This document shows, in pieces, positions 15,784-24,238 of a stretch of 56,462 nt of DNA (position 1 is the first letter of the stretch; every line of letters starts with the position of its first letter). A program made the position numbers and the translations under genes. This DNA comes from Armatimonadota bacterium (GTDB lineage Bacteria > Armatimonadota > UBA5829), in assembly GCA_026392045.1 (NCBI GenBank), contig JAPLCU010000030.1, positions 1 to 56,462 on the forward strand, read 5' to 3'. Under the pieces are notes generated by a model. It ran no database searches, was not told where the DNA came from, and saw only the letters and a list, made by a program, of their open reading frames with translations.

Positions 15784-18099
15784 TTGCCGATGCATTCACC
15801 CGAGAGGGGTTTTATAAGTTACCAGCCCGCGAGTAAGTGGGAAGAGGCGCTGATAAGCGGAAATGGCAAGATGGGCGCTATGGCTATGAGCCAGCCGCTT
15901 CATGAGACTATTATTCTCACGCATGAACGGCTTTTCCTGCCGATTCACGAACCGCTCCCGCCCGTTGATACGGCTTCCCACCTTGCCGAGATTCGCTATA
16001 TGATGAGCAATGGCGATTACCGGCAGGCGGCTGATTTGGTGGTTAAGCTTGCCGACGAAGCAGGCTATAATGGCAAGCGATGGACAGACCCATTCTTCCC
16101 CGCCTGCGACCTGCTTGTTTCCACAAACCCTGATGGCGCGGTGCAGGACTACGCGAGAACTCTGGACTACGCCACCGGCGTGGCTTCCGTTTACTGGACC
16201 GATGAGCGCGGCGCATTCGAGCGAAAAGTATTTGTTTCGAGGCCTAATAATATAGTGGTCATGCAGCTTAAAGCTCCGCAGGGCAAGCTGGACGCCGAGA
16301 TTCGCCTGGACCAGCGCCCAATTGATGGTGAAGGCTACTGGAAAGGCCCTGAGCGCGCGGCGCTGGCCTTAAAAGGCTACAAGGCAAGCGCTGAGCAGGA
16401 ATGGCTGGTTTACACTGACCAATATAACCTCACAGCAGGCGGATACGCCGTTGTTGCCAGGGTTACCACTAAAGGCGGCGATGCAAATGCGAAAGATGGC
16501 AAAATTGCCATTATTGGCGCAGACGAGGCATTGGTTACTCTCAGAATCTGCCCCATCGAGCAATTCGCCGACCTTAATATTGAGAGAATTAAGACCGAAT
16601 TGGCCGCGCTGCCCACGGATTTTGACGAGCTTCTACAGCCGCACGCCCAAATACACGGCGAGATTTTCAAGCGAGTTACGCTAGACCTTAACGGAGGCAA
16701 AGACCGAGAGCTTGCCTCTGAAGAACTGGTCGAGCGTTCGCACAAAGGCGACCTCTCCCCCGCCCTACTGGAAAAGATTTTTGATTCTGGAAGATATGCT
16801 ATTCTTTCGAGCAGCGGCGATCTTCCGCCAAACTTGCAGGGCGTTTGGAGCGGCACCTGGGGGCCGCCATGGAGCGGCGACTACACCCTGAATGGCAACG
16901 TGCAGAGCGCCTTAGCAAGCGCCCTGAACGGCAACATGCCCGAGTGCCTGCAGAGCTTCTTTGCCTATATGGAAGCCCTGATACCGGATTCAAAAACCAA
17001 TGCCCTGAGGCTCTATAATTGCAGAGGTATCTTTGTGGCTTCCCGAACGAGTACACACGGCTTCCAAAACCACTTTGACCGCATCTGGCCGATGACTTTC
17101 TGGACCGTCGGCGCGGCGTGGGCTTCGCAGTTCTTTTATGATTATTACGTATACACCGGCGACAAGGCTTTCCTGCACAACCAGGCTTTGCCCTATATGA
17201 TGGAATCTGCGCTGTTCTTTGAAGATTTCCTGTTCGAGGGTGAGGACGGCAAGTATATTTTCAGCCCCTCCTATTCACCCGAGAATAACCCGACCAACAA
17301 TGATTCTCAGGCATGCATAAATGCCACCATGGATATTGCGCTTGTAAAAGAGCTTCTGACTAATTTGGCGGCTGTCTGCAAAGAGCTTAACATTGAACAA
17401 GAGGGCATAGAACGCTGGAAAGTGATGCTTGCGAAAATGCCCGCGTATATGATTAACAAGGATGGCGCGGTGAAAGAGTGGACAACCCCGCTGCTTGAGG
17501 ATAATTACCACCACAGGCACTGTTCGCACCTTTACCCGCTCTACAATGGCGTTGCGCCGGATATTGCCGCCAACCCCAAGATTCTGGCTGCGTTCAGAAA
17601 GGCTATGGATTATAGAATTGAGGTTCGCAAGCAAGAAAGCGGTGGTGGAGTGATGGCTTTCGGGCTTATTCAGCTCGGGCTTTCGGCCTCAAGCTTAAAT
17701 GATGCAGACACAGTGAGTATGGTTATAGATAAGCTCGCAAGCAACTATTATTACGCAAATATTGCGTCTTCCCACGACCCGGGCGAGGTTTTCAACACCG
17801 ATATTAGCGGCGGATTGCCTGCCGTGATAATTAAATCGCTGGTTCATTCGCAGCCAGGCACAATTGAGCTGCTCCCCGCCTGCCCAAAACAGATGAAATC
17901 TGGACGCATTAGCGGAGCGCTTTGCCGTGGGCAGGTGAAAATAATTGATATGACCTGGAGCCCGACCAGCATAAAAGTGACGCTGGAGTCTGCGAAAGAC
18001 CAGACGGTGAAAGTTAAAGTTCCAAATGCAGTTGCACTGGGGAATTGCCTTGAGGTAAAGCTTATTGCCGGGAAGCCGATAGCATTGGAAATCTCTTAA
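15784..18099 (+). CDS. GH95-family alpha-L-fucosidase (or alpha-L-galactosidase)
   Basis: The product is 771 residues with no signal peptide. GGAGG at 15770-15774 is best spaced for the TTG at 15784; the ATG at 15790 is the alternative. Residues 1 to about 270 form the N-terminal beta-sandwich (LISGNGKMGAMAM). The (alpha/alpha)6 barrel then carries GH95 landmarks: LPPNLQGVWSG, PWSGDYTLNGNVQ (matching the DYHxNxNxQ segment with substrate-binding Asn), SPENNPT with the catalytic-type Glu500, and NTDISGG with Asp673. The C-terminus is a beta-domain. GH95 enzymes invert alpha-1,2-L-fucosides or L-galactosides such as xyloglucan side chains. Cytoplasmic location implies action on imported oligosaccharides. 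It is monocistronic, ending at a shared terminator. Confidence 0.88.
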   Translation: MPMHSPERGFISYQPASKWEEALISGNGKMGAMAMSQPLHETIILTHERLFLPIHEPLPPVDTASHLAEIRYMMSNGDYRQAADLVVKLADEAGYNGKRWTDPFFPACDLLVSTNPDGAVQDYARTLDYATGVASVYWTDERGAFERKVFVSRPNNIVVMQLKAPQGKLDAEIRLDQRPIDGEGYWKGPERAALALKGYKASAEQEWLVYTDQYNLTAGGYAVVARVTTKGGDANAKDGKIAIIGADEALVTLRICPIEQFADLNIERIKTELAALPTDFDELLQPHAQIHGEIFKRVTLDLNGGKDRELASEELVERSHKGDLSPALLEKIFDSGRYAILSSSGDLPPNLQGVWSGTWGPPWSGDYTLNGNVQSALASALNGNMPECLQSFFAYMEALIPDSKTNALRLYNCRGIFVASRTSTHGFQNHFDRIWPMTFWTVGAAWASQFFYDYYVYTGDKAFLHNQALPYMMESALFFEDFLFEGEDGKYIFSPSYSPENNPTNNDSQACINATMDIALVKELLTNLAAVCKELNIEQEGIERWKVMLAKMPAYMINKDGAVKEWTTPLLEDNYHHRHCSHLYPLYNGVAPDIAANPKILAAFRKAMDYRIEVRKQESGGGVMAFGLIQLGLSASSLNDADTVSMVIDKLASNYYYANIASSHDPGEVFNTDISGGLPAVIIKSLVHSQPGTIELLPACPKQMKSGRISGALCRGQVKIIDMTWSPTSIKVTLESAKDQTVKVKVPNAVALGNCLEVKLIAGKPIALEIS

Positions 18100-18122
18100 C
18101 CAACTTACCGAGAGGGTCTTTA

Positions 18123-18160
18123 TGGTGCGGCGGAGCTATACTCCACCGCACCATTTTATT
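18123..18160. terminator. Convergent terminator hairpin
   Basis: Arms TGGTGCGG and CCGCACCA (inner GGAG/CTCC pairs as well), followed by TTTTATTAAA. It lies between the converging GH95 and metallopeptidase-like genes. Confidence 0.75.
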
Positions 18161-18165
18161 AAACG

Positions 18166-20613
18166 CTATTTTGCTGCCGGAGCTGCCGGAGCCTCTACTA
18201 TTTCGTAAGGGTCTCTGATATTGATTCTGAAATCATCCAGTTCGCCCTTGAAGAAACCGCCCTCCTGCCCTCTTGCGAGGTAGTTGGAGTCGGCTCTGAG
18301 GTCTTCGGGGGTGACCGTGAGATTCAGGGGGCCGGTTGTTGCGTCGGAAACTGTCATGGTAACCGCACCGCCGCTGAGAGTGATGGAAACTTTGCACCAC
18401 TTGTCCACCGGCAAACTCTCAGCAGCTTGCAAGAACTCTCGTTTATTGTCTCTGATTATGACAAATGCGGCCTTGCTGAATTCGTCCTTAGGCGTAAGAT
18501 ACATGCAATTTGCTTTGTCTCGACCGAAATCGAAGATTTTCTGCCCCGCGCGGCCGCCGTTCCACTTAACCCATACGGAAATGTCAGCGTCTCGAATATC
18601 CGAAAGATTGCGCGGCATTTCAACGTATTGGTTTTTGCCGTTGAACGAGAGGCCTTGGACACGCTCGGTGTCTTTGAGCCATACGGGTTTGCCGCGAATG
18701 ATACCGTCACCGGTTGCGAAGCTGTCTCGCAGGAGCAGATTGTTTGGCTTGTCGAAGTCGTAGCGGGCAAGAACACCGTCAAAGTCTTCGCCTTTATCGG
18801 GATCGGGAGGATAAACATATCCTGTAAAGATGCCTTTTATGCAGTCTTTGATGTCGCCATTTGTGTTGCTTGCCCCTGTGAAGCATGCAGAGCCGTGGAC
18901 TGTTCCGTCACCGATTGTGCAAGAGCCGCGAGCAATTGCATTATCATAGATATGAGTCTTTCCCTGGATTCGCGCGTATTCCCAAACGCGGGCATTGCCG
19001 TCGATTTTGGCGCTGTCGTAAACTCTGGAATAATCGCGCACGCGAGCGTTGCCGGAGATGGTAGGGGTGCCCGTAACATAGGCATAGCCGCTTACGATTG
19101 CTTTGCCTGAGACGGTTGCGCCGCCGGAAATGACTGCATAGCCTTCGATTCTGGCATTTTCGGAAACCTGCGCGGTGTCGAGAACCATCGCTCTCGGGCC
19201 AACGTAGGCGGTTGGGGCAACTTTAGCGGTCTCGGCAACGAAACCCCCGCCGTTTGCATGAGCTGCGCCCTTAACTCCTGCGGGCGGCGTTACTTTGTCA
19301 ACATCTTTGCCCTTAGGGTCTGCGCCAATGATCTTGACTTCATAAGGGAACCTGTCCTGCTTGCGATAGTCTTCAAGGAACCCGATGTGCTTGAATACTT
19401 GAGGTGTTGCAGAAACGACCAGATAAACTTCCTTTTCATTGGCGCTGAGTTTAACCGATGCAACGCCTTTACCAACAGATTTGCTATATCGCTCTTCGCC
19501 TTTATCGTTGACAACAACAATGGTCGCGCGCCAATCTGATTTGCGCTCTTCGTCAACGAGGCCCTTGAAATCAATGGCTACAGCGCCGGAGGTCGGGGTC
19601 AGCGGAATGACATTATAACCCATCTGAAGCGGCGCGCCAGCGTAGGGAATGGCATACCAGTTGGGCTTGCCTTTAATAGGTTCAAGCGCCTGCTTCCACC
19701 TGGCCATTGCTTTTTCGTTTCTCTTTTCAACTTTCTGCAGCGATTCTTTATACTCTTTGCCGTATTTATATGAGGCAAAGTTTACATTGCGCTTGGCGTA
19801 ATCGCCGAACATGTCTGACCATTGCGTTTTAGTAAACGGCTGTATGCGCATCATTTTGCTTACAGGGTCTTCATCCTGATAAATAGCCTTGGTGGTCCAA
19901 AGATTTACGACAGACTTGTAGCCGAAGCCTGGCTTCTCTGCGAAATATTGCATAAGCAGCCAGTTGGCATACTGATGCCAGTTGACAGCCGTGGCCCAGT
20001 CGAAGCGCGCCATGTCGCAATATAGATCAAGGCTTTCCGGAAGATTCTTGGTCGGGTTTACCTGCTGTGCCATAAACTGAGCGCAGCATTCCCAGAAAAA
20101 GCCCACATAATCGCTGTCACGGAAATTGCCGGTTTCTCCCTCGGCAGCATGCCCGAGTTCGTGGGCGGATGCGCCGTGCCCCGGAACCATAGTGCTCGCT
20201 GCAGCGCAGAAAACACCATATCCTTCGGTATCAGGAAAACCGAAAGCGTAACCCTCCAGGAAAGGCTTGAGGCCGGTTCCGGTAATATAAATATTTACTT
20301 TATATTTGCCAGCTTCAGATTTGAAATAGGGCCAGCCTACCTGGTCTTTGAAGACAATTCGCACCTGTTCAAAATATGCCAAAGCATTTTTGATAAACTC
20401 ATCGTCAATCTTGTAGTCACTTTTGTTTTCGTTGCCCCATTTGATGGCGAAGTGCTCAGAAGTCGCTGTGTGAGGAATCTCCGCCCCGTCTCTATCTTTG
20501 AGATACTGTGCCGCTTCTCTGAGCTTGTATTCCTCGCAGCGCGACGGCTGCGCTGCGCCCAGCGCCCATGCCGAGCACATCAGTGCCACTACCAACAACA
20601 TTTTTCGTTTCAT
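18166..20613 (-). CDS. Secreted zincin-like (Svx/AvrXca-type) protein with left-handed beta-helix and LamG-like domain
   Basis: The product is 815 residues, ATG 20613 with AGGAGA 6 bases upstream. The signal peptide is MKRKMLLVVALMCSAWALGA. Residues 40 to about 300 hold a metallopeptidase-like domain with H151-E152-L-G-H155 and a downstream Glu175 (FFWECCAQF), as in HExxH zincins; the overall look resembles Svx/AvrXca-type exoproteins. About 320-450 is beta-sandwich linker. About 460-590 is a run of hexapeptide-like turns (ARIEGYAVISGGATVSGKA...) forming a left-handed beta-helix. About 625-800 is a LamG/concanavalin-like module (ISVWVKWNGG...FDFGRDKANCMYLTP) close in style to that of the giant protein. 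The tail is Ala/Pro-rich. I infer an extracellular or surface peptidase acting on matrix or glycoprotein; activity is untested. Confidence 0.75.
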   Translation of the reverse strand: MKRKMLLVVALMCSAWALGAAQPSRCEEYKLREAAQYLKDRDGAEIPHTATSEHFAIKWGNENKSDYKIDDEFIKNALAYFEQVRIVFKDQVGWPYFKSEAGKYKVNIYITGTGLKPFLEGYAFGFPDTEGYGVFCAAASTMVPGHGASAHELGHAAEGETGNFRDSDYVGFFWECCAQFMAQQVNPTKNLPESLDLYCDMARFDWATAVNWHQYANWLLMQYFAEKPGFGYKSVVNLWTTKAIYQDEDPVSKMMRIQPFTKTQWSDMFGDYAKRNVNFASYKYGKEYKESLQKVEKRNEKAMARWKQALEPIKGKPNWYAIPYAGAPLQMGYNVIPLTPTSGAVAIDFKGLVDEERKSDWRATIVVVNDKGEERYSKSVGKGVASVKLSANEKEVYLVVSATPQVFKHIGFLEDYRKQDRFPYEVKIIGADPKGKDVDKVTPPAGVKGAAHANGGGFVAETAKVAPTAYVGPRAMVLDTAQVSENARIEGYAVISGGATVSGKAIVSGYAYVTGTPTISGNARVRDYSRVYDSAKIDGNARVWEYARIQGKTHIYDNAIARGSCTIGDGTVHGSACFTGASNTNGDIKDCIKGIFTGYVYPPDPDKGEDFDGVLARYDFDKPNNLLLRDSFATGDGIIRGKPVWLKDTERVQGLSFNGKNQYVEMPRNLSDIRDADISVWVKWNGGRAGQKIFDFGRDKANCMYLTPKDEFSKAAFVIIRDNKREFLQAAESLPVDKWCKVSITLSGGAVTMTVSDATTGPLNLTVTPEDLRADSNYLARGQEGGFFKGELDDFRINIRDPYEIVEAPAAPAAK

Positions 20614-20751
20614 CTGATTCTCCTGTGTTTGATTGTATTTGCAGAAAATCTGCGTAGCTAATGTCTAGTTAGCGATAGCTGCGGCTGATTCCTTTTGTTG
20701 GATGTAAGTTTGGGGTGTTTTTTTGATACCACATGCCTCTCACTCCTCTGG

Positions 20752-20806
20752 TGTATCGGGATTTGAGTGGAGCCGCAGGCGGAATGGAAATCCCGATACA
20801 AAACTG
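20752..20806 (-). repeat. Palindromic intergenic element, family C (copy 1)
   Basis: Ends TGTATCGGGATTT and AAATCCCGATACA face each other around GAGTGGAGCCGCAGGCGG-type sequence. The inverted counterpart is at 36894-36947. Together with the next two elements it accounts for most of the 20614-21007 gap. Confidence 0.7.
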
Positions 20807-20814
20807 CGTGCCAG

Positions 20815-20890
20815 TTTCGGGATTTCCGGGTTGGGTTGAGCGCTTGGATTATAGTTTGATAGACTGTGCTCCAACCCTCAAATCCCGAAA
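20815..20890 (-). repeat. Palindromic intergenic element, family B (copy 2, inverted)
   Basis: The reverse complement matches the element at 36737-36812 closely (starts TTTCGGGATTTCCGGGTTGG, ends CCAACCCTCAAATCCCGAAA). Confidence 0.75.
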
Positions 20891-20924
20891 ATACCAAAGG
20901 GGTTGTGGAGGATTGGGAAGTTGG

Positions 20925-20961
20925 CATGCTGCTCATCCTTCGAGAGCCTCAGGATGGCGAA
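20925..20961 (+). repeat. Short dispersed repeat CATGCTGCTCATCC...AGGATGGCGA
   Basis: The same 36-37 bases recur at 55007-55042. The segment contains an imperfect palindrome (CATCCTTCGAG / CTCAGGATG). Confidence 0.7.
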
Positions 20962-21007
20962 GTGGCGGGTTGGATGGCATATACATCATGAAATATCTAA
21001 CACAGTC

Positions 21008-23890
21008 TTACTCCTCTTTGTCTCTTTTCGCCTTACGTTTGGCTTCGAGAAGGCGCGAGGTTGTTGCGACATCGGAGCTGGGCGCGGGGGCGCGAGTTTC
21101 AGTTGTTTCGGGAAACCCTTTTCCCGAAACCGTAATCTTTGGAATCGGTTGTGGGCGCTGCGGTTTGGATAGCATCGGTTCGACGTCATGATCTGATTTT
21201 TTGAGCGCCTTTTTCTTGACATTGAGGAGAGTATTCATGCTCTCTGCGCGCTGAGGCGCAGTAACCAAGCGTCTGTTTGCGCGCCACGCTCGCAGGCGTT
21301 CTCTTATTGAATTATAAACCTCGGCAATCATCTCCGGGCTCATAGCAACGCGCCGAACAGCTATATCTAAAGGCAGCAGAATAATGGCAAGAAGCGTTAG
21401 TATCTGCCATATATCTGAATATGTTTTTGATTGCCTGAACTTGCCTTTGAATACGCTGCCTGCAGGCGGCGAGAAATGGCCCGTGGTTTCGGATGAGAGG
21501 CGTCTGAGTAAAGCAACGTCAGGGGACATGTTCTTGTATTCCGGTGGATAAGGGATGCTAATAACGCTCACATCTGATGAATCGCCGCCGCTGCCCTTGG
21601 TTACGACGTTGACCACATAGCTGCCCACCTCGCGAGCATCGAAGCTGGATTCATATCTGCCTGGGCCTGTTTGCTCGATTACCACCTGCCGCGCGCGCAT
21701 ATCCGGCCCAATCACCGACCCCGCGAACTTCAGGAAGTTCAGAAAATCGCCTTTTTCATCAACAGCATCCAGGGTGATTCGCCCAACGCCGCTTTCGATG
21801 TCCACGGAGGTCTGGTAGTCTTTGGGGCCGCTTTTGCGCATAGTTGAACGGATAACCTGCGCCCAAAACTTGTTATAATCAGGCCAACCAATCCATCTGG
21901 CAGACCATCGGGCTTTGCAATCTGAAGTGAATGCGACAGCTCGCCCCAGGCCATATTGCCAACTTGCGAGGATTGGGTCGTTCTTATGAGACGCAAGCAT
22001 AACGCGCGCAGAAGGTTTCGCGCTGGTCACAACGTAGCCCAGAAGCGGCGGGCAGGAGGGAGATATCCCGCCAAGTTCAGGCGCGGAAGTGTCGAATTTG
22101 GGTATAAAAGGCTCTTCGAGAATCAGCGTTTTTGAGATTGTCATCACGTCTTTTGTAAAAATGGCTTTGAGGTCGTAAGCGTGCTGTGCCAGGTAGAAAT
22201 AGCCTTTGCCAATACCCGCAGTTGCTTTCAGGAAAGGGGTATGCTGGCCGTCGCCGATTGCAACCGTGGTGACGGTAATGCGCTCGCGTGCCATTTTCTT
22301 TGCGAGCGGCAGCACGCCGTCCTGGTCATCGCAGTCGTTGCCGTCTGCGAGAAGAATGATGTGCTTCTGGCGTGTATTGCTGCTCGAAATCATATCGTAA
22401 GCCATTTGCATTGATGGGAAGACGGCTATTCCCCCGCCTTCCGCGCGAATTGTGGAAATCTGATCGTAGATAGGGCCTTTGTTAGCGGCGGTGCGAAGAC
22501 TTACAACCGTCACAGGGCTGGAATGGCAGACGATTATGCCCACATAATCTATGGGCTGCAGCAGCTTCACAACCGAGGCCGCAGCATCATTTGCAAGCTG
22601 GATTTTCTCTTTGCCGCCCTCGATTACTCCCATTGAGCCAGATTTATCCATGACAACAACCACGGTCAAGGTTGGCAGAATCTTGGTTTTTCTGACGGAC
22701 ATATCGACCGGCAGCGTTTTTTCGATGGGAGTGTCATAATAGCCGCCCGCGCCAAAACTCTCCTCGCCGCCGATCATCGTAAATCCGATGCCGAGATCTT
22801 TTACACCGGTTTGAATCATAGCCATTTGCTCAGCGCCAAGGTTCCACGCGGGAACATCTGAAAGGATCACCATATCATAGTTCAGCATTTGCGCCATATT
22901 TGTGGGAATGCCGGAACGGTCGCGGGTTTCTACGAGGCTGTCGCTTGAAGTCAGGGCGTTCGTCAGATATTTCGCCTGGTCCATTCGGCCTTCAATGTAT
23001 AGCACACGAGGCTTGCCGGAGACCTTGGTGTGCGCGAGGGCGATGTTGTTTTCGGGACGGGTGTCTTCATCGCTCTCCAAAATAGCCTGATATTCATAGC
23101 CGCCCGCCTTTGGGATTGACTGGCGAAAAGCAATCATGCTTTTGCCCGCAGGCAGCTCGACTGTCTTGAGGCCGGCAGGCGCGCCATTGCGCAGAATGCG
23201 GATGTTTGCCACGGTGGGCTGTTTTGCAACGGCGACCACTTTCAGATCGAATGGCTCACCGATTTTTGTGCTGGCAGGGCAGAGCATTTTGTCTAATAAA
23301 ACCTCTCGCGGGAGCTCGCTTGTGAGAGGAACCGTGTCTATGCTGACATCGTTTGCGCCCGCGAGCATCGCCTGCTCGATGGATTTGCCAATAGTCTCGT
23401 TGCCGTCCGAAAGCAGCACGATTTTCTTTGCGCACTGCTCCGGGAATGATGCGAGCGCGAGACCCAGCGCTTGGGAAATGTCCGTGTTGCTGGCGCTCGG
23501 AACCGAATTAATCTTTTCTATACGACTGCCAACGTCTGGAGCCTGTTCAACCGAAGAATCTCCGCCGAAAACGACTAAGCCCACTTTTTGATCGCTTTTC
23601 ATGCCTTTGATAGCTTTATTTATGTAGGCCAGGGCAACCTCTTGCTTTGTCTTGGAGATGCTGTCGGAGACATCCAGCGCGAAGACGACACATTGCTGGG
23701 AGGCGTTTCCAATCAACCTTGCTCCTGCGAGCGCGAAGACAAGCATGATTATTATGGCAAGCCGCAAGCCTAGCGCGAGTTTTGCGCGAAACTTGGACAT
23801 GTCCGCAAGGCTGTTTTTGGATATTCGCCAGGTATAATACGCCATCGGAATTATCAGCAGTAACACCAGCGGCCTTGTGAATTGCAGCAT
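21008..23890 (-). CDS. Large membrane protein with two vWA domains flanking a GATase1-like domain
   Basis: The start is ATG 23890, with GGAGG 7 bases upstream and only one base after the preceding gene's TAG, so translation is coupled. The product is 960 residues. Two N-terminal spans (5-20, 40-58) precede a first vWA with MIDAS D73-V-S-D-S77. An Ig-like stretch follows (about 195-300), then a glutamine-amidotransferase-like region (PRVLYIEGRMDQ... MIGGEESFGAGGY, about 305-395). The second vWA (about 405-590) has D415-K-S-G-S. Then come a further beta-domain, a C-terminal span near 820-840 (IWQILTLLAIILLPLDIAV) and a basic cytosolic tail. Members of this type sit beside MoxR/DUF58/BatA genes and are thought to form envelope-associated vWA assemblies; function here is inferred. 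The tail contains a palindromic repeat translated in frame. Confidence 0.85.
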   Translation of the reverse strand: MLQFTRPLVLLLIIPMAYYTWRISKNSLADMSKFRAKLALGLRLAIIIMLVFALAGARLIGNASQQCVVFALDVSDSISKTKQEVALAYINKAIKGMKSDQKVGLVVFGGDSSVEQAPDVGSRIEKINSVPSASNTDISQALGLALASFPEQCAKKIVLLSDGNETIGKSIEQAMLAGANDVSIDTVPLTSELPREVLLDKMLCPASTKIGEPFDLKVVAVAKQPTVANIRILRNGAPAGLKTVELPAGKSMIAFRQSIPKAGGYEYQAILESDEDTRPENNIALAHTKVSGKPRVLYIEGRMDQAKYLTNALTSSDSLVETRDRSGIPTNMAQMLNYDMVILSDVPAWNLGAEQMAMIQTGVKDLGIGFTMIGGEESFGAGGYYDTPIEKTLPVDMSVRKTKILPTLTVVVVMDKSGSMGVIEGGKEKIQLANDAAASVVKLLQPIDYVGIIVCHSSPVTVVSLRTAANKGPIYDQISTIRAEGGGIAVFPSMQMAYDMISSSNTRQKHIILLADGNDCDDQDGVLPLAKKMARERITVTTVAIGDGQHTPFLKATAGIGKGYFYLAQHAYDLKAIFTKDVMTISKTLILEEPFIPKFDTSAPELGGISPSCPPLLGYVVTSAKPSARVMLASHKNDPILASWQYGLGRAVAFTSDCKARWSARWIGWPDYNKFWAQVIRSTMRKSGPKDYQTSVDIESGVGRITLDAVDEKGDFLNFLKFAGSVIGPDMRARQVVIEQTGPGRYESSFDAREVGSYVVNVVTKGSGGDSSDVSVISIPYPPEYKNMSPDVALLRRLSSETTGHFSPPAGSVFKGKFRQSKTYSDIWQILTLLAIILLPLDIAVRRVAMSPEMIAEVYNSIRERLRAWRANRRLVTAPQRAESMNTLLNVKKKALKKSDHDVEPMLSKPQRPQPIPKITVSGKGFPETTETRAPAPSSDVATTSRLLEAKRKAKRDKEE
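21105..21131. repeat. Short palindromic element, family A (copy 3), inside a coding region
   Basis: The same 27-base palindrome as 15204-15230. On the minus strand it is read in frame as VSGKGFPET (residues 921-929 of the double-vWA protein), in the Pro/Lys-rich cytosolic tail. Confidence 0.8.
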
Positions 23891-23891
23891 C

Positions 23892-24238
23892 CTAAAGCCT
23901 CCTGTGGTAGGCGTACCACTCGAAAGTGAGGATAGCCAGCGCTGCAATTATCAGAAAACCATAAAGCTCGCGATTGGTCTGAACAGACTTACTTTCAGAA
24001 GAGAAGTTCTTGCTGCCAACCGTTAGCATAGCCTTGGGTTTTGTGTTGGATTCCGCCGTGGAGGAGACATTACAGGCGAATTCTCTGCTTAAGCCCTTGC
24101 CGGCAATTTGATAGACCCCGGCGCGCTCGGTGTCATCGAATATTGCGGGGTTAGCGATTACTTTTACGGTTTGGCTGCGGCCGTCTGGGCCTGTTACGTT
24201 AAACGCTTCGAGGGCAGGCGGGATGCTATATACATCGG
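23892..24238 (-). pseudogene. 3' end of the BatA-like gene, displaced by a one-base frameshift
   Basis: This frame continues the upstream vWA protein: ADVYSIPPALEAF, VTGPDGRSQTVKVIANP and a C-terminal membrane span ELYGFLIIAALAILTFEWYAYH, ending at TAG 23894-23892. The upstream frame instead runs to MYIASRLPSKRLT and stops. One base lost around 24236 (CCGATG where CCGGATG would fit) accounts for the shift. There is no slippery heptamer. It may be a real mutation or a sequence/assembly error. Confidence 0.8.
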
